Below are positions 1 through 11,305 of a stretch of DNA of 64,000 nucleotides, in pieces. The translations under genes were made by a program, and so were the position numbers. Source of the stretch: Cervus elaphus (taxonomy: Eukaryota > Chordata > Mammalia > Artiodactyla > Cervidae); contig NC_057832.1 of NCBI RefSeq assembly GCF_910594005.1, positions 97,785,152-97,849,151 on the forward strand, given 5' to 3'. The notes below the pieces were generated by a model. It was not told the origin of the DNA and searched no databases. It saw nothing but the letters and a program-made list of their open reading frames with translations. How positions within the stretch are numbered: position 1 is the first letter of the stretch; every line of letters starts with the position of its first letter.

Positions 1-280
1 TGACAAAAAAAATGTTTTTGATCTTAAGCTACACGGATTTCCAAAGTGCAAAAATGGGAGGTGGGGACTGGGCTTCTCTTGGGTCCACAGGGCCCTTGCT
101 TGAATCAGACAGCAATTCACCTCCTGTATCCACTCCTACCCCGATCTGGAGGGCTTAGAGTTCTGCCCTCTGGACGCCTGGTACTCACTTGCTTGGATTT
201 TAACTGAAGTCTCAACGTCCGCCTTCAGTGGGAGCTGGGGGCCTAGACCTCCAGCCCGCCTCTGTCCCCCTGGGCTGAGT

Positions 281-455
281 GCTTAGTCACTCAGTCACGT
301 CAGAGTCTGCGACCCCAGGACTGCAGCCCGCCAGGCTTCCCTGTGCACGGGACTTTCCAGGCAAGAATACTGGAGTGGGTTGTTTCCTTCTCCAGGGGAT
401 CTTCCCGACCCAGAGAGCGAACCCGCATCTCCTGCATTCCTCAGTCCTTCTAGGA
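281..455 (-). mobile_element. Bov-tA SINE, truncated and diverged
   Basis: Reverse-complement Bov-tA: the left end reads agtcactcagtcacgtc and the middle is the family hallmark ccaggcaagaatactggag. The tRNA-derived head at the right is degraded. Confidence 0.85.
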
Positions 456-802
456 GACACTTAAAGGGATCCTTTGAAGTTCTGTCATCGCAGAGAAAAA
501 ACAAGCAGATGCGAAGAACAAGAAACAAGCCCTCCACTTGCTTCCATATTCACGGAGCTGAAGGCATCAGATCAAAGGTTGGACTCAGATTCCCTACACT
601 TGGAAGAGCTCTTTTCCTCGCCTGGCCTCAGGTTTCTACACGCCCATCCCTTCACCTTGGCCCAGCCCTGGCCCACATGGCCACGACTGATAGCTGCAGC
701 TTGCTCAGGTGAAGTTGGCCTCTCTCCTAAACCCTGGCATCACAGCATAGCCTTATCACATTGTTTTATACCATTTGTGGTTACTGTTTTCTTGTTCCGT
801 TG

Positions 803-996
803 TCAAGTCATGTCTGAGTCTTTTGTAACCCCATGGACTGTAGCTCTTCAGGCTCCTCTTTTCACGGAATTCTCCAGGCAAGACTACTGGAGTGGGTTGC
901 CATTTCCTTCTCCAGATGATCTTCCTGATCCAGGGACTGAACCTAGGTCTCCAGCATTGCAGGCAGATTCTTTACCATCTAAGCCACCAGGGAAGA
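803..996 (-). mobile_element. Bov-tA SINE
   Basis: Near full-length reverse copy running from the gtcatgtctgagtc tail through the ccaggcaagactactggag core to the tRNA-like head gccaccagggaag. Confidence 0.9.
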
Positions 997-999
997 ATT

Positions 1000-2069
1000 A
1001 TCATTGTATACTTGTTAGTAATTTCTCCCCAACTAGGTTCTAAGCAATGTAAAAACTTAGAATCTTCTACTTCTTTCATAATTATCCCCAGGAGTGTCAA
1101 ACACTATGCATATACTTCCAAGATGCTGAATAAGCCCAAACACCTGCTGCGGACTGACTGGCTATTACCTATTTCACCTGTTAAAGAATGCAAATAAGTG
1201 GATAATATGCTGGCATTTCTTCACCCTATTCTGCTTCTCTTGGTGGAAAATAAGAGCTTTCACACTTACTGGGTTTAAAGAACACCACCAAGAACTATTC
1301 AGCAAGTAACAATCAGGTAGGATTCTGTCCTTTCTACAAAGATGGTGCAACTCTGCATTACAAAAAATATCACTTCTCTTTCCCTGTGAAGCCTTTTCAC
1401 ATTTAAGTCAACTATCCATGTTTGATTAACTGGAAAATTTACCGGGCCACAATTAATATGAATGATTCACATTTTAAACAGGTGGAACAAAAGAGGTCAG
1501 CATGGGAGTCAAAGATTTATATATTTAGTTCCATTATTTTTCTTGTTGTCCAAAAATGAATGTGACTTCTACAGAAAGTACTTCTGAACCTTTTCATGCT
1601 TACATTTCTGACATTTGTATCAGAAGGTGACAGGTATAAGTATTATATAGTCCATGAGAGTATTCCCGCAATAAAGGGATACTGCTTTTGGTCCAGAGTG
1701 GGTCTATGATTCCAACTACATTAGATCATTGTACCACACATGGCAAAGAAAGGGAATTCCAACCCAAAAGAAAACCTTAAAGACTGCCTCCAGCCTTGGG
1801 GTTAGTCAACAGCATGTCCTCGACCATAGCTCCACCTCTTACACCATCAAACCAGGGCTACTGGAAAAGAGTCCAATGGAGCCAGAATATGTTACTTTTT
1901 CAAAACTGAACCCTAGTGGCATTTGTTTGGGTGCTAGAATAACCTTAAAATTCAGCACAGCCTATCTTTGAATCATCCACTCTTTCCCTGAGTCCTGAGT
2001 TGTTTGTTAATTCAATAAAACTGACTCTAACCACCTAAGACATGGATTTGTAAATAGAACTCATTATTG
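1000..2069. other. Unique intronic sequence
   Basis: AT-rich GRM8 intron with no gene signature. The 80-codon frame at 1729-1971 has no recognisable domain and is probably chance. Confidence 0.6.
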
Positions 2070-4170
2070 TCAAATTCAGACTTGACTTGAAGTAAGTAGG
2101 GGAAACCACAAGACCATTCAGATATGACCTAAATCAAATCCCTTACAGATACACAGTGGAAGTGAGAAATAGATTAAAGGCACTAGACCTAATAGACAGA
2201 GTGCCTGATGAACTATGGATAGAAGTTCATGACATTGTACAGGAGACAGGGATCAAGACCATCCCCAAGAAAAAGAAATGCAAAAAAGCAAAACGGATGT
2301 CTGAGGAGGCCTTACAAATAGCTGAGAAAAGAAGAGAAGCGAAAAGGAAAAATATATCCATTTGAATGCAGAGTTCCAAGGATTAGCAAGGAGAGATAAG
2401 AAAGCCTTCCTAAGCGATCAGTGCAAAGAAATAGAGGAAAACAACAGAATGGGAAAGACTAGAGATCCCTTCAAGAAAATTAGAGATACCAAGAGAACAT
2501 TTCACGCAAAGACGGGCTCAATAAAGAACAGAAATGGTAGGGACCTAACAGAAGCAGAAGTTATTAAGAAGAGGTGGCAAGAATACACAGAAGAACTGTA
2601 CAAAAAAGATCTTCATGACCTAGATAATCATGATGGTGTGATCACTCACCTAGAGCCAGACATCCTGGAATGTGAAGTCAAGTGGGCCTTAGGAAGCATC
2701 ACTACAAACAAAGCTAGTGGAGGTGATGGTACCCCAGTTGAGCTATTTCAAATCCTAAAAGATGATGATGTGAAAGTGTTGCACTCAATATGTCAGCAAA
2801 TTTGGAAAACTCAGCAGTGGCCACAGAACTAGAAAAGGTCAGTTTTCATTCCAATCCCAAAGAAAGGCAATGCCAAAGAATGCTCAAACTACCGCACAAT
2901 TACACTCATCTCATACGCTAGCAAATTAATGTTCAAAATTCTCCAAGTCAGGCTTCAACAGTATGTGAACCATGAACTTCCAGATGTTCAAGCTGCTTTT
3001 AGAAAAGGCAGAGGAGCCAGAGATCAAATTGCCAACATCCGTTGGATCATTGAAAAAGCAAGAGAGTTCCAGAAAAAAAAACATCTATTTCTGCTTTATT
3101 GACTACACCAAAGCCTTTGACTGTGTGGGTCACAATAAACTGTGGAAAATTCTGAAAGTGATGGGAATACCAGACCACCTGGCCTGCATTCTGTGAAATC
3201 TGTATGCACATCAGGAAGCAACAGTTAGAACTGGACATGGACCAAAAGACTGGTTCCAAATAGGAAAAGGAGTACGTCAAGGCTGTATATTGTCACCATG
3301 CTTATTTAACTTACATGCAGAGTACATCATGAGAAATGCTGGGCTGGATGAAACACAAGCTGGAATCAAGATTGCCAGGAGAAATATCAATAACCTCAGA
3401 TATGCAGATGACACCACCCTTATGGCAGAAAGTGAAGAAGAACTAAAGAGCCTCTTGATGAAAGTGAAAGAAGAGAGTGAAAAAGTTGGCTTAAAGCTCA
3501 ACATTCAGAAAACTAAGATCATGGCATCTGGTCCCATCACTTCATGGCAATAGATGGGGAAACAGTGGAAACAGTGGTAGACTTGGGCTCCAAAATCACT
3601 GCAGATCGTGATTGAAGCCATGAAATTAAAAGACACTCCTTGGAAGGAAAGTTATGACCAACCTAGACAGCATATTAAAAAGCAGAGACATTACCTTGCC
3701 AACAAAGGTCCATCTAATCAAAGCTATGGTTTTTCCAGTAGTCATGTATGGATGTGAGAGTTGGACTATAAAGAAAGCTGAGCACCGAAGAATTGATGCT
3801 CTTGAACTGTGGTGTTGGAGAAGACCCTTGAGAGTCCCTTGGACTGCAAGGAGATCCAACCAGTCCATCCTAAAGGAGATCAGTCCTGAATATTCATTGG
3901 AAGGACTGATGTTGAAGCTGAAACTCCAATACTTTGACCACCTGATGCAAAGAGCTGACTCCTTTGAAAAGACCCTGATGCTGGGAAAGATTGAAGGCGG
4001 GTGGAGGAGGGGATGACAGAGGATGAGATGGTTGGATGGCATCACCCACTCAATCGATATGAGCTTGGGTAAACTCTGGGAGTTGGTGATAGGCAGGGAG
4101 GCCTGGCGTGCTGCAGTCAGTGGGGTCACAAAGAGTCAGAGACAACTGAGAGACTGACCTGAACTGCTTT
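2070..4170 (+). mobile_element. BovB (RTE) LINE, 5'-truncated, 2.1 kb
   Basis: The 3' two-thirds of a BovB non-LTR retrotransposon, whose full length is about 3.2 kb. Reading frames give, in order, the region before the reverse transcriptase (2156-2830), the RT fingers and palm (NKASGGDGTP near 2710, YTKAFDCVGHNKLW near 3105), the catalytic YADDTT at 3401-3418, and the C-terminal part (MYGCESWTIKKAEHRRI near 3745). The frame is broken by a TAG at 2830 where the family has a Trp codon, and by further stops and shifts near 3196, 3553 and 3620, so it is dead. The 3' end is the usual gactgagcgactgaact-like tail. It lies on the strand opposite to GRM8. Confidence 0.95.
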
Positions 4171-4560
4171 CTTAGCTACATTGGCTGGAGGGAGGGGTTG
4201 GTGAGGTCCTAGTATCATACTTGGCCTTCAGGCAAATTAGCTCCTTGCCAGAGCCTATTTAGAACTATCGATTGCATTGTTTCCTGGTCAATGACACCAT
4301 CTTTCATTCTAATCTGCCATTGTTCACCAAATAAGACAAGTCAGGTGGGATGCTTGAGTGTTGGAGGAGAGGGTTACCTCAAGATGAATATTCAACTAAC
4401 AGTGGACATCAATTATCTCCCTCCTCACTACGGTCAGCATAACTATGCGTCAGGGATTCTGCTTAGGACTTGCATGCACTTCATCTAATTTATCTTAAAA
4501 CCTTATAAAGGAGGTACTATTATTATCTACTTTTTAGATCTAAGAAAGCTAACATTTAGA

Positions 4561-4886
4561 TCACTTTGCTATACACCTGGCTTCCCAGGTGGTGCTAGTG
4601 GTAAAGAACCCACCTGCCAATGCAGGAGATGCAGGAGGCATGAGTTCGATCCCTGGGTGGGGAAGATCTCCTGGAGGAGGGCAGAGCAACCCACTTCAGT
4701 ATTCTTGCCTAGAGAATCCCAAGGACAGAAGAGCCTAAGGTTAAGGTCCATGGGGTTGCAAAGAGTCAGACATGACTGAAGCAACTTATCACGCTGTACC
4801 CCTAAAACTAACACAACATTGTAAATCAACTATACTCCAATAAATTTTTTTTAATTTTAAAAAATAAAATAAATACACACACATAA
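4561..4886 (+). mobile_element. L1 3'-end fragment carrying a Bov-tA SINE
   Basis: L1 3' terminal sequence (atcactttgctatacacctg, then aaactaacacaacattgtaa and ctatactccaataaa with an A-rich tail). It is flanked by a 19-bp target duplication at 4542-4560 and 4887-4905 with one mismatch. A Bov-tA interrupts it. Confidence 0.85.
4580..4788 (+). mobile_element. Bov-tA SINE inside the L1 fragment
   Basis: Forward copy from cttcccaggtggtgctagtgg to agtcagacatgactgaagc. It separates two L1 3'-end pieces that are adjacent in intact elements, so it is younger than the L1. Confidence 0.92.
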
Positions 4887-4927
4887 AAGAAAGCTAAGAT
4901 TTAGAAATTAACTAGCATGCTTAAGGT

Positions 4928-5123
4928 TTATTGTTGTTGTTTAAGTCCTGTCCAACTCTTGGCGACCCACACCAGGCTCCTCTGTGCTGCACTCTCTCCC
5001 GGAGTTTGCTCAAATTCATGTCCATTGAGTAGGTGATACTAAATAATCATCTCATCCTCTGCCATCCCCTTCTCCTTTTGCCTTCACTCTTTCCCAGCAT
5101 CAGGGTTATTTCCAATGAGTAGT
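4928..5123 (-). mobile_element. BovB 3' fragment
   Basis: Reverse BovB 3' end beginning with a ttgttgttgtt tail. It is flanked by perfect 12-bp copies of catgcttaaggt at 4916-4927 and 5124-5135. Confidence 0.88.
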
Positions 5124-5215
5124 CATGCTTAAGGTAATACAGCTAAAAAGTGTTACATCAGAATTTGAACCCAGGAAGTTTGACTATGAAACCTGACCTA
5201 TTTCATATAGTTCAC

Positions 5216-5825
5216 ATTAATCTGTTTTACTCAAAACAGTACCAAGCACCACTAGATAAGTACATTACCATAATCTATAATTTGAAGAGACAGCTCCTGA
5301 GGATAAATATCTACAGGACACAAATATTGCTGCAAAAAATCTGCTTAGGAATGATATGTCCTTTGTTCTCTAAACAATATAAATGCAAACATTCTCAGAG
5401 CTGAAATGATAAATCACTTTGAGAACTCTAATACATAGAATTGTCACAATGTTAATACGTAAATTTAAAATGTAAGAAATAGTGCAAACACTAATGAAAC
5501 TTAGAATTCACTCTCAATCCATGTAAAAAGAAGCAAGGGTGAGCTGGAGCAAGAATATGTCACCATCCCTACTTCCCAAAGGAGCCCAGGGTGGCACGTG
5601 GGGGACACAGAACAGATACCTGACTCCAAAGTTGAGCCTCAGCAGTAGACCTGGGGCTATCTTATATCGAGGAACCCAGTCTCCCCAAGCGCAGAGGGAG
5701 CCTGGGAGAGTCTTGGAAGGAGACAAATGGCCAACATTGAAAACACATGCCTATCAGCTTACTGGGCCAAAGGAAATAAAGCAGCAGAAATTGGCTTCAT
5801 TCTGAAAACAGACAAAGGTAGCTTA
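5216..5825. other. Unique intronic sequence
   Basis: No repeat or gene recognised. The 88-codon frame at 5539 shows no domain. Confidence 0.5.
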
Positions 5826-6021
5826 GTGAAAAGTGAAAGTCGTTCCGACGTGTCCAACTCTTTGCAACCCCATGGACTATACAGTCCACGGAATTCTCCA
5901 GGCCAGAATATTGGAGTGAGTAGCCTTTTCCTTCTCCAGGGGATCTTCCCAGCCCAGGGATCAAACCCAGGTCTCCCGCACTGCAGGCGGATTCTTTACC
6001 AGCTGAGCCACAGGGGAAGTC
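5826..6021 (-). mobile_element. Bov-tA SINE
   Basis: Near full-length reverse copy from gaaagtcgttccgacgtgtc to gagccacaggggaagtcc. Confidence 0.92.
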
Positions 6022-6098
6022 CAGGTTGATGTTATACCTGGATCCCTTTCCAACCCACCAGCCTGGTACTCATTATGTGTTTAAAATACATAAATATT

Positions 6099-6315
6099 GT
6101 GCTAACTCACTTCAGTTGTCTCTGACTCTCTGTGACCCCATGGACCATAGCCTTCCAGGGTCCTCTTTCCATGGGATTTTCCAGGCAAGAATACTGGAGT
6201 GAGTTGCCATGCCCTCTTCCCGGGGATCTTCCCAACCCAAGGATCGAACCCTCATCTCCTATATCTCCTGCATTGGCAAGCAGGTTCTTTACCACTACAG
6301 CCACCTAGGAAGCCC
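6099..6315 (-). mobile_element. Bov-tA SINE
   Basis: Reverse copy from gtgctaactcacttcagttg to gccacctaggaagccc, only about 80 bases from the preceding copy but with different tail details, so it is an independent insertion. Confidence 0.92.
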
Positions 6316-7003
6316 AACAGGAAGATTACATGTATATTTTTATGTTATTAAGAGTGCCTAGACATAGGGAGAGTCCCTTAATACAGCTGAAAGAGATGTC
6401 TCTGTCTTTTGCCAGAGAACACTTTCTATCAATTAAATGGGTAAATAAGCCCTTTTTCCCCACTGTTGGGAAAGGAGGGCCTCTTGTGACCCTCTATTGA
6501 TTAAGACTGCTGTGGAATGTTATTTGCAATCTCATCGCATAATGGAAATCAGGAGGTAGCTGTCATGGTTTCTGAAGACAAATTACTGGTAGCTGAGTCA
6601 AACCATAGCCTCTTTTCGTCTCTGACTGTTCTCAATTCCCTGTTAATGTGCACCTCACAGTCTAGGCTTCTTAAATCGGTCCGCTCCACAGTCATAGGTA
6701 GTAAAACTGAGGAAATGTGGTCATCTAAGTGACCCCGCTTTAGGAACCGTGTTCAAGAGGCCATTCCGCTGATCAGGACTCCTGAGCCATGCATTATTTA
6801 ATAAGGAACACAACTTCCAAAAGGGCACACAATTAAAAATAGATCCATACAGCAGCTGCTGTGATCATGACCAATAGGAACAGAAATTCAACCAGGCATA
6901 AGTCAAAAGAATAAAAGGCCGCTACCAGACAGAACATTGTTCAACCTCATTTTTGTCTTGTGTACTTTGACTTGCTAAGTCAGCCAGCAAGCGATTTGCA
7001 CAG
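6316..7003. other. Unique intronic sequence
   Basis: No repeat family or gene recognised. Confidence 0.5.
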
Positions 7004-7192
7004 AGCAGAGGTTCTCAAAGCATGATCGGCAAAACGGCAGCATCAGCATCACCTGGGAACCACTGGAAATACCAGGTCTCAGACCCCAACCCAGACTTAC
7101 TGACTCAGAAGCTCTGCCGGGGGCTCAGCAATGCTGCTTTCACAAGCCCTCTGGGTGATTCAGATGCAGGCTAAAGTTTCAGAGCAGGAGCC
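7004..7192 (+). mobile_element. MER5A-type hAT-Charlie DNA transposon
   Basis: Ancient non-autonomous hAT element. The terminal ggttctcaaagcatgatc and the internal catcagcatcacctgggaac, tactgactcagaagctctg and ctaaagtttcagagcagg follow the MER5A consensus order. Confidence 0.9.
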
Positions 7193-7240
7193 AGGGGCAG
7201 CCCCCAGAGGTGAAGTTTCCCCAGGAAGTACAACCTTTGG

Positions 7241-7299
7241 TTGTTTTATCGCTTTCTAGCTAGCTTCTTAAGAGTCTGGGAAGAAACCTGTCCTGAAAC
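7241..7299 (+). repeat. Direct repeat copy A (59 bp)
   Basis: Matches 8153-8211 at 55 of 59 positions with no gaps. The shared core is gagtctgggaagaaacctgt. It is not part of any repeat family I recognise. Confidence 0.85.
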
Positions 7300-7486
7300 C
7301 AAATAAAAGCACTGCCACCTTCAATTTGGCTGTGTGCTAAAACTACTTTTTAAAAAAAAAAAAAGCAACAAACAAATAAAGTCTCTAAATTTCTTTAAAA
7401 AACTAACCACTGCGATCTTTGGGGTGAAAGAGTTAACAGAAGCGCATAGGACTTTCCTTGCAGAAATATATCTATCTACATAGTCG

Positions 7487-7680
7487 GTAAAGAATCTCCC
7501 TGCAATGCAGGAGACCCGTGTTCAATTCCTAGGTCAGGAAGATTCCCCTGGAGAAGGAAATGGCAACCCACTCCAGTGTTCTTACCTGGACAATCCCAAG
7601 GACAGAGCAGCCTGGTGGGCTCCAGTCCACGGGGGTCACAAGAGTTGGACACGACTTAGTGACAAAACCACCACCACCAA
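7487..7680 (+). mobile_element. Bov-tA SINE, head slightly truncated
   Basis: Forward copy from ggtaaagaatctccctgcaa to gttggacacgacttagtgac, with a caccaccaccaac tail. Confidence 0.92.
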
Positions 7681-7724
7681 CATACACCCTGACTTGTTCT
7701 AGAAAGGCTTTTCAGACAACTTCT

Positions 7725-7748
7725 TACACACACACACACACACACACA
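7725..7748 (+). repeat. (AC)12 microsatellite
   Basis: Uninterrupted AC dinucleotide run. Confidence 0.95.
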
Positions 7749-7819
7749 AATGCATAGCACTGTCACAATTCTCTTGGAAAAACTCCTCACTACTTTCCAA
7801 ACCACCTCGTTATTATTTA

Positions 7820-8107
7820 TTTAAAGCTTTAATTTTGGCTGTGCTGGGTCTTCGTGGCTGTGCAGCCCTTTTCTCCAGTTGCGGTGTGCGGGCTTCTCAC
7901 TGCGGGGGCTTCTCTAGCTGCAGAGCACAGGCTCTAAGGTATGTGGGCTGTAGTATTGGCTCCGGGGCTCTAGAGCTTGGACTCAGTAGCTGTGGCACCA
8001 GGGCTTAGTTGCTCTGTGACATGTGGGATCCTCCCCAACCAGGGATCAAACCCATGTCTCCTGCATTGGCAGGTGGATTCTTTCCCATTGAGCCACCAGA
8101 GAAGCCC
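7820..8107 (-). mobile_element. CHR-2-type tRNA-Glu SINE
   Basis: Reverse copy, full length, from ttttggctgtgctgggtctt through ccagttgcggtgtgcgggct to the head gagccaccagagaagccc. CHR SINEs are specific to cetaceans, hippos and ruminants. Confidence 0.85.
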
Positions 8108-8152
8108 TTATCTACTTTTAGCTGAATGAAAGATTGTTTAAATTCTATAGGC

Positions 8153-8211
8153 TTGTTTTATAGCTTTCTAGCTGTCTTCTGAAGAGTCTGGGAAGAAACC
8201 TGTCCTGAAAC
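8153..8211 (+). repeat. Direct repeat copy B (59 bp)
   Basis: Second copy of the 59-bp segment at 7241-7299, same strand, 912 bases downstream. Confidence 0.85.
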
Positions 8212-8313
8212 AATTTTCAAAAGTTTCACACACATGATTTCATATAATCGCATAATAATCCTTCTTTCCCCTACTCCTTTATTGCCCCTCTCCTCTTCCC
8301 TCTCCTCACTCAC

Positions 8314-8537
8314 GCATGCATGCATGCTAAGCTGCTTCAGTCATATCTGACTCTGTGATCCTATGGACCGTAACCAGCCAGGCTCCTCTGTCCAAGGGTT
8401 TCTCCAGGCAAGGATACAAGTGCATTGCCATGCCCTCTTCCAGGGGATCTCCCAACCCAGAGATCGAACCTGCATCTCTTTATGTCTCCTGCATTGGCAA
8501 GCGTGTTCTTTACCGCTAGCGCCACCTGGGGAGCCCG
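8314..8537 (-). mobile_element. Bov-tA SINE
   Basis: Reverse full-length copy flanked by the 11-bp target duplication tcctcactcac at 8303-8313 and 8538-8548. Confidence 0.93.
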
Positions 8538-8562
8538 TCCTCACTCACAATCACTAGTTAAA

Positions 8563-8697
8563 ACAATCTTTTTTCTTTTTTTGGCTGCACCATGGTTGGC
8601 ACTTGGGATCTTAGTTTCCTGACCAAGGATCAAACCCAGGCCCCCTGCAGTGGAAACTCGGAGTGTTAACCACTGAACTGCCAGGGAAGTCCCTGCC
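8563..8697 (-). mobile_element. CHR-1-like short tRNA-Glu SINE
   Basis: Reverse copy: T-rich start, ttttttggctgcaccatgg, then gggatcttagtttcctgacc, ending in the head ctgccagggaagtccc. Confidence 0.8.
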
Positions 8698-9224
8698 TTA
8701 TTAAACACTGAAAAGACAGGCATTAATCACTGTCAGGTCTTAAGATGTCTTCCATATTCACTGTAGGATGTTAAACCTTTTGAGGCTAGGAAAAAGGAAA
8801 GTAAGAAACATTTCATTTAAATTCACCAAGTTTAAAATCTGCTCCACCCGACAAGTCATGATGCTGCTTTAACAGTCTGAATACATGACCACAATACTAA
8901 CACTGGTTCTAAGTTACTCAATGTCATGAAGAGCCATGGCCTGTGATGCGGGCCTATGTCATGTGAGTCTAACTTGTAGCAAAGTGTTTTGGGGGAATTC
9001 ATCAATTCAGCCCCTCTGCTGGTCCAAGAAGGGGCACAATGACATCAAAATTCACTCAAGAGCTAACAGTGCTCAGGTGAGCCTCTGGCATTGTTTTTAC
9101 TTTTTTCAAATAATTAAGTGACCTTTAGAAATCAAAGTCAAATAACTCATCAGTAAAGGATTTATTGAATAAATGATGCTTTATTCATATAATTAAAGTT
9201 AAAGGTTCTATAGCTAAAGCTTTA
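8698..9224. other. Unique intronic sequence
   Basis: AT-rich, nothing recognised. Confidence 0.5.
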
Positions 9225-9382
9225 TAGCTCTCAGTCCTGGATAAATAACAGAATCACCTGGTGATTATAATATACCAATACCAGGGCTCCACCCCAGTTT
9301 TGTTGGTCTTGGGTAGGATTTGGGCTTTTTAAAAAAACTATCCAGGTGATAGTAACATGCAGCCAGGGTTGAGAATTACTGA
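9225..9382 (+). mobile_element. MER5A-type hAT-Charlie DNA transposon, diverged
   Basis: Shares the order cagaatcacctgg, ccagggctccaccccag, ctatccaggtgatagtaaca and gggttgagaattactg with MER5A. Confidence 0.75.
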
Positions 9383-9848
9383 GGTGACTCTATACTAACC
9401 AACATGGAAATCTCTCCCAGTCACATTGTTACATGGAAAAAAAAATGTCAGGCATATCTATTAATAAAATTCTGTGTATGGAGCTTTACTGATAGATATG
9501 TGTGTTTGAATATAGCCTCTTTCCATTTTATACTCTCTACTTATTCATTGCTTGGACTTTTCAAAATGAGAATGTGCTCATGTCTTTTACTTAAATTTTT
9601 AGTTTTAAAAATCTGTTTAGAGAAAACATGCATTGGTAGGAAAATGAGGCAGCACATGAAAATATAGGAATTCCCCAAATACACCATCTCTCCTTCTTTC
9701 TCCCCCTCTCTCTCCTCTTGTTCCTTTTTCTCAAACAGTACAAAAGTAAAACACAAAAAATCCCTTATCTGTTCTATGGACCCAACACCTATTATTTCCA
9801 ATATCTGGAATTGGGGTGAGGGAGGTGGAAGTGCGTGGAGAGATATGA

Positions 9849-9988
9849 TTCATTCATTCATTCAGCAAACATTTATTGGGTTTCCAGATAAGTCCATACT
9901 AGGTATTGGAAATACAACCACAAATAAGATATATATGCCCTATGCTTATCATGGATATCATCCTGCCCTCATGGAGCTTTGTTACATG
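9849..9988 (-). repeat. L2-like LINE 3' fragment
   Basis: Begins attcattcattcattcagca, then aacatttattggg and cctgccctcatggagctt, a pattern typical of reversed L2-related 3' ends. Family and orientation are less certain than its repeat nature. Confidence 0.6.
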
Positions 9989-11299
9989 TAACAAAGAAAC
10001 TTAATGTAGTGGAGAGAAGTGAGAAGAGACTTGCCCAAGTGGAACTAGACCTTCATCATGGAAGTAATGGCAGCCATGAGACCTTTAAGAAGAGAGGCAT
10101 GACCACATCTGAATATTTATGTATCCCTATTGCTGTGAGTTGTGTCAGCGACAACAGGTAGTGCCCATTTCCCCCATCACGCCCACTTAGAGCCACTAAG
10201 AGAGAACACCCATCATCTCTCATCTGAAGTGAACAGGCTCTTTACAAAACTAAATTAGAGCTTGCCACAGGAGCAAAGGATTGACTGAGGAATCTATCTT
10301 TCAATTTTCCATTATCTATTTGCCATCAAATAAGATTTAACATAAAATGTTACCTCCTGCTGAGTTTATTGATTGGGCTCATTTTTCTGTCCATCTAACT
10401 AGATAAGCCTGGATAGGCAGATTTACCTGTTCAGAGTTTAGAGTTAAGAAAGCCCATTGTATGCAATAAATAACTTGCAAAATGCTTGGCTTTATGGGAG
10501 TGGTTGCTGCAATTAGTGGAGTTTCTTGGAAGAAAATACATCTTTGTAAACATAGAAGGGTTGGCAAGCACATCTAGGGCAATGGGATGCCTCACTGTAC
10601 TTCACTGACTTAACATGGTCAATTTTAGCCATTTAGAGCCAGGACACTTCCACACAGGGAGAAATCATCTAGCCCACAAGTGGATTTCTATTCAAAAGTC
10701 CCAATTGATTGCTTTGGAAAGCAGACACTATAGACTAACCTCCCATCCTTCGATAGTCAAAAATTAACTCTCGGTAAAGTTCACCAGAAAAACAGGAGAA
10801 AGAGAATCACATCTGACACTGTCCTTCCTTAACCCAGATGCATCTATGTGGACATTAACATGCATTACTTCCAAGCGCCAATGTGCTATTTTTAACTTAG
10901 AATGTTCAATCTTTGCCCAAAGTAAGACATGATTAGTGTTTTGAGGAATGGATTTGCTCTAATTTAAAGCAGAGGGGTGGAAATTTCCAGAAAAGGAAAA
11001 AAAACCCAGCTCTTTATAAAACATATGCAAATTCCTCGAAACTGCTTTATAAAACAAATTTAAATGATGGGCTTCCTGGCCAACATACCCAAAAGACCCT
11101 CTCATTCTTTTTAATTCTTTTCAAACTACGCAAACTCTATCTGAGAGCTGGACTCCTCTTTTCTTTGGTCTCTCTGCAACACGGGAGCCACTGAAATGGC
11201 AGATCTGCCTTCATGCAGGTTGGAGCAGTTCCGAGTTTTCTGAGTTTGCCACTCTGCAGTTATCCTAATCGATCCTACTATTATCTACAAATATTAACA
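9989..11299. other. Unique intronic sequence
   Basis: No gene or repeat recognised. Moderately AT-rich with no long frames. Confidence 0.5.
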
Positions 11300-11305
11300 T
11301 TGCTG

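Larger units (their letters stand above)
4455..5215 (-). repeat. MIR SINE split by two later insertions
   Basis: Three pieces of one reverse MIR (4455-4560, 4888-4927, 5124-5215) read through as ttataaaggaggtactatta, then ttagaaattaactagcatgc, then aatttgaacccagg. The first gap holds an L1 3' end, itself carrying a Bov-tA. The second gap holds a BovB fragment. Target duplications mark both insertions. Confidence 0.75.

Noticed and set aside
1729..1971. 80-codon plus frame as a gene
   Set aside because: No domain, no splice or promoter context, intronic position on the strand opposite to GRM8.
2156..4016. Retroviral polymerase genes
   Set aside because: The reverse transcriptase frames have BovB (RTE LINE) motifs and no LTRs, protease or integrase, and they are broken by stops and shifts.
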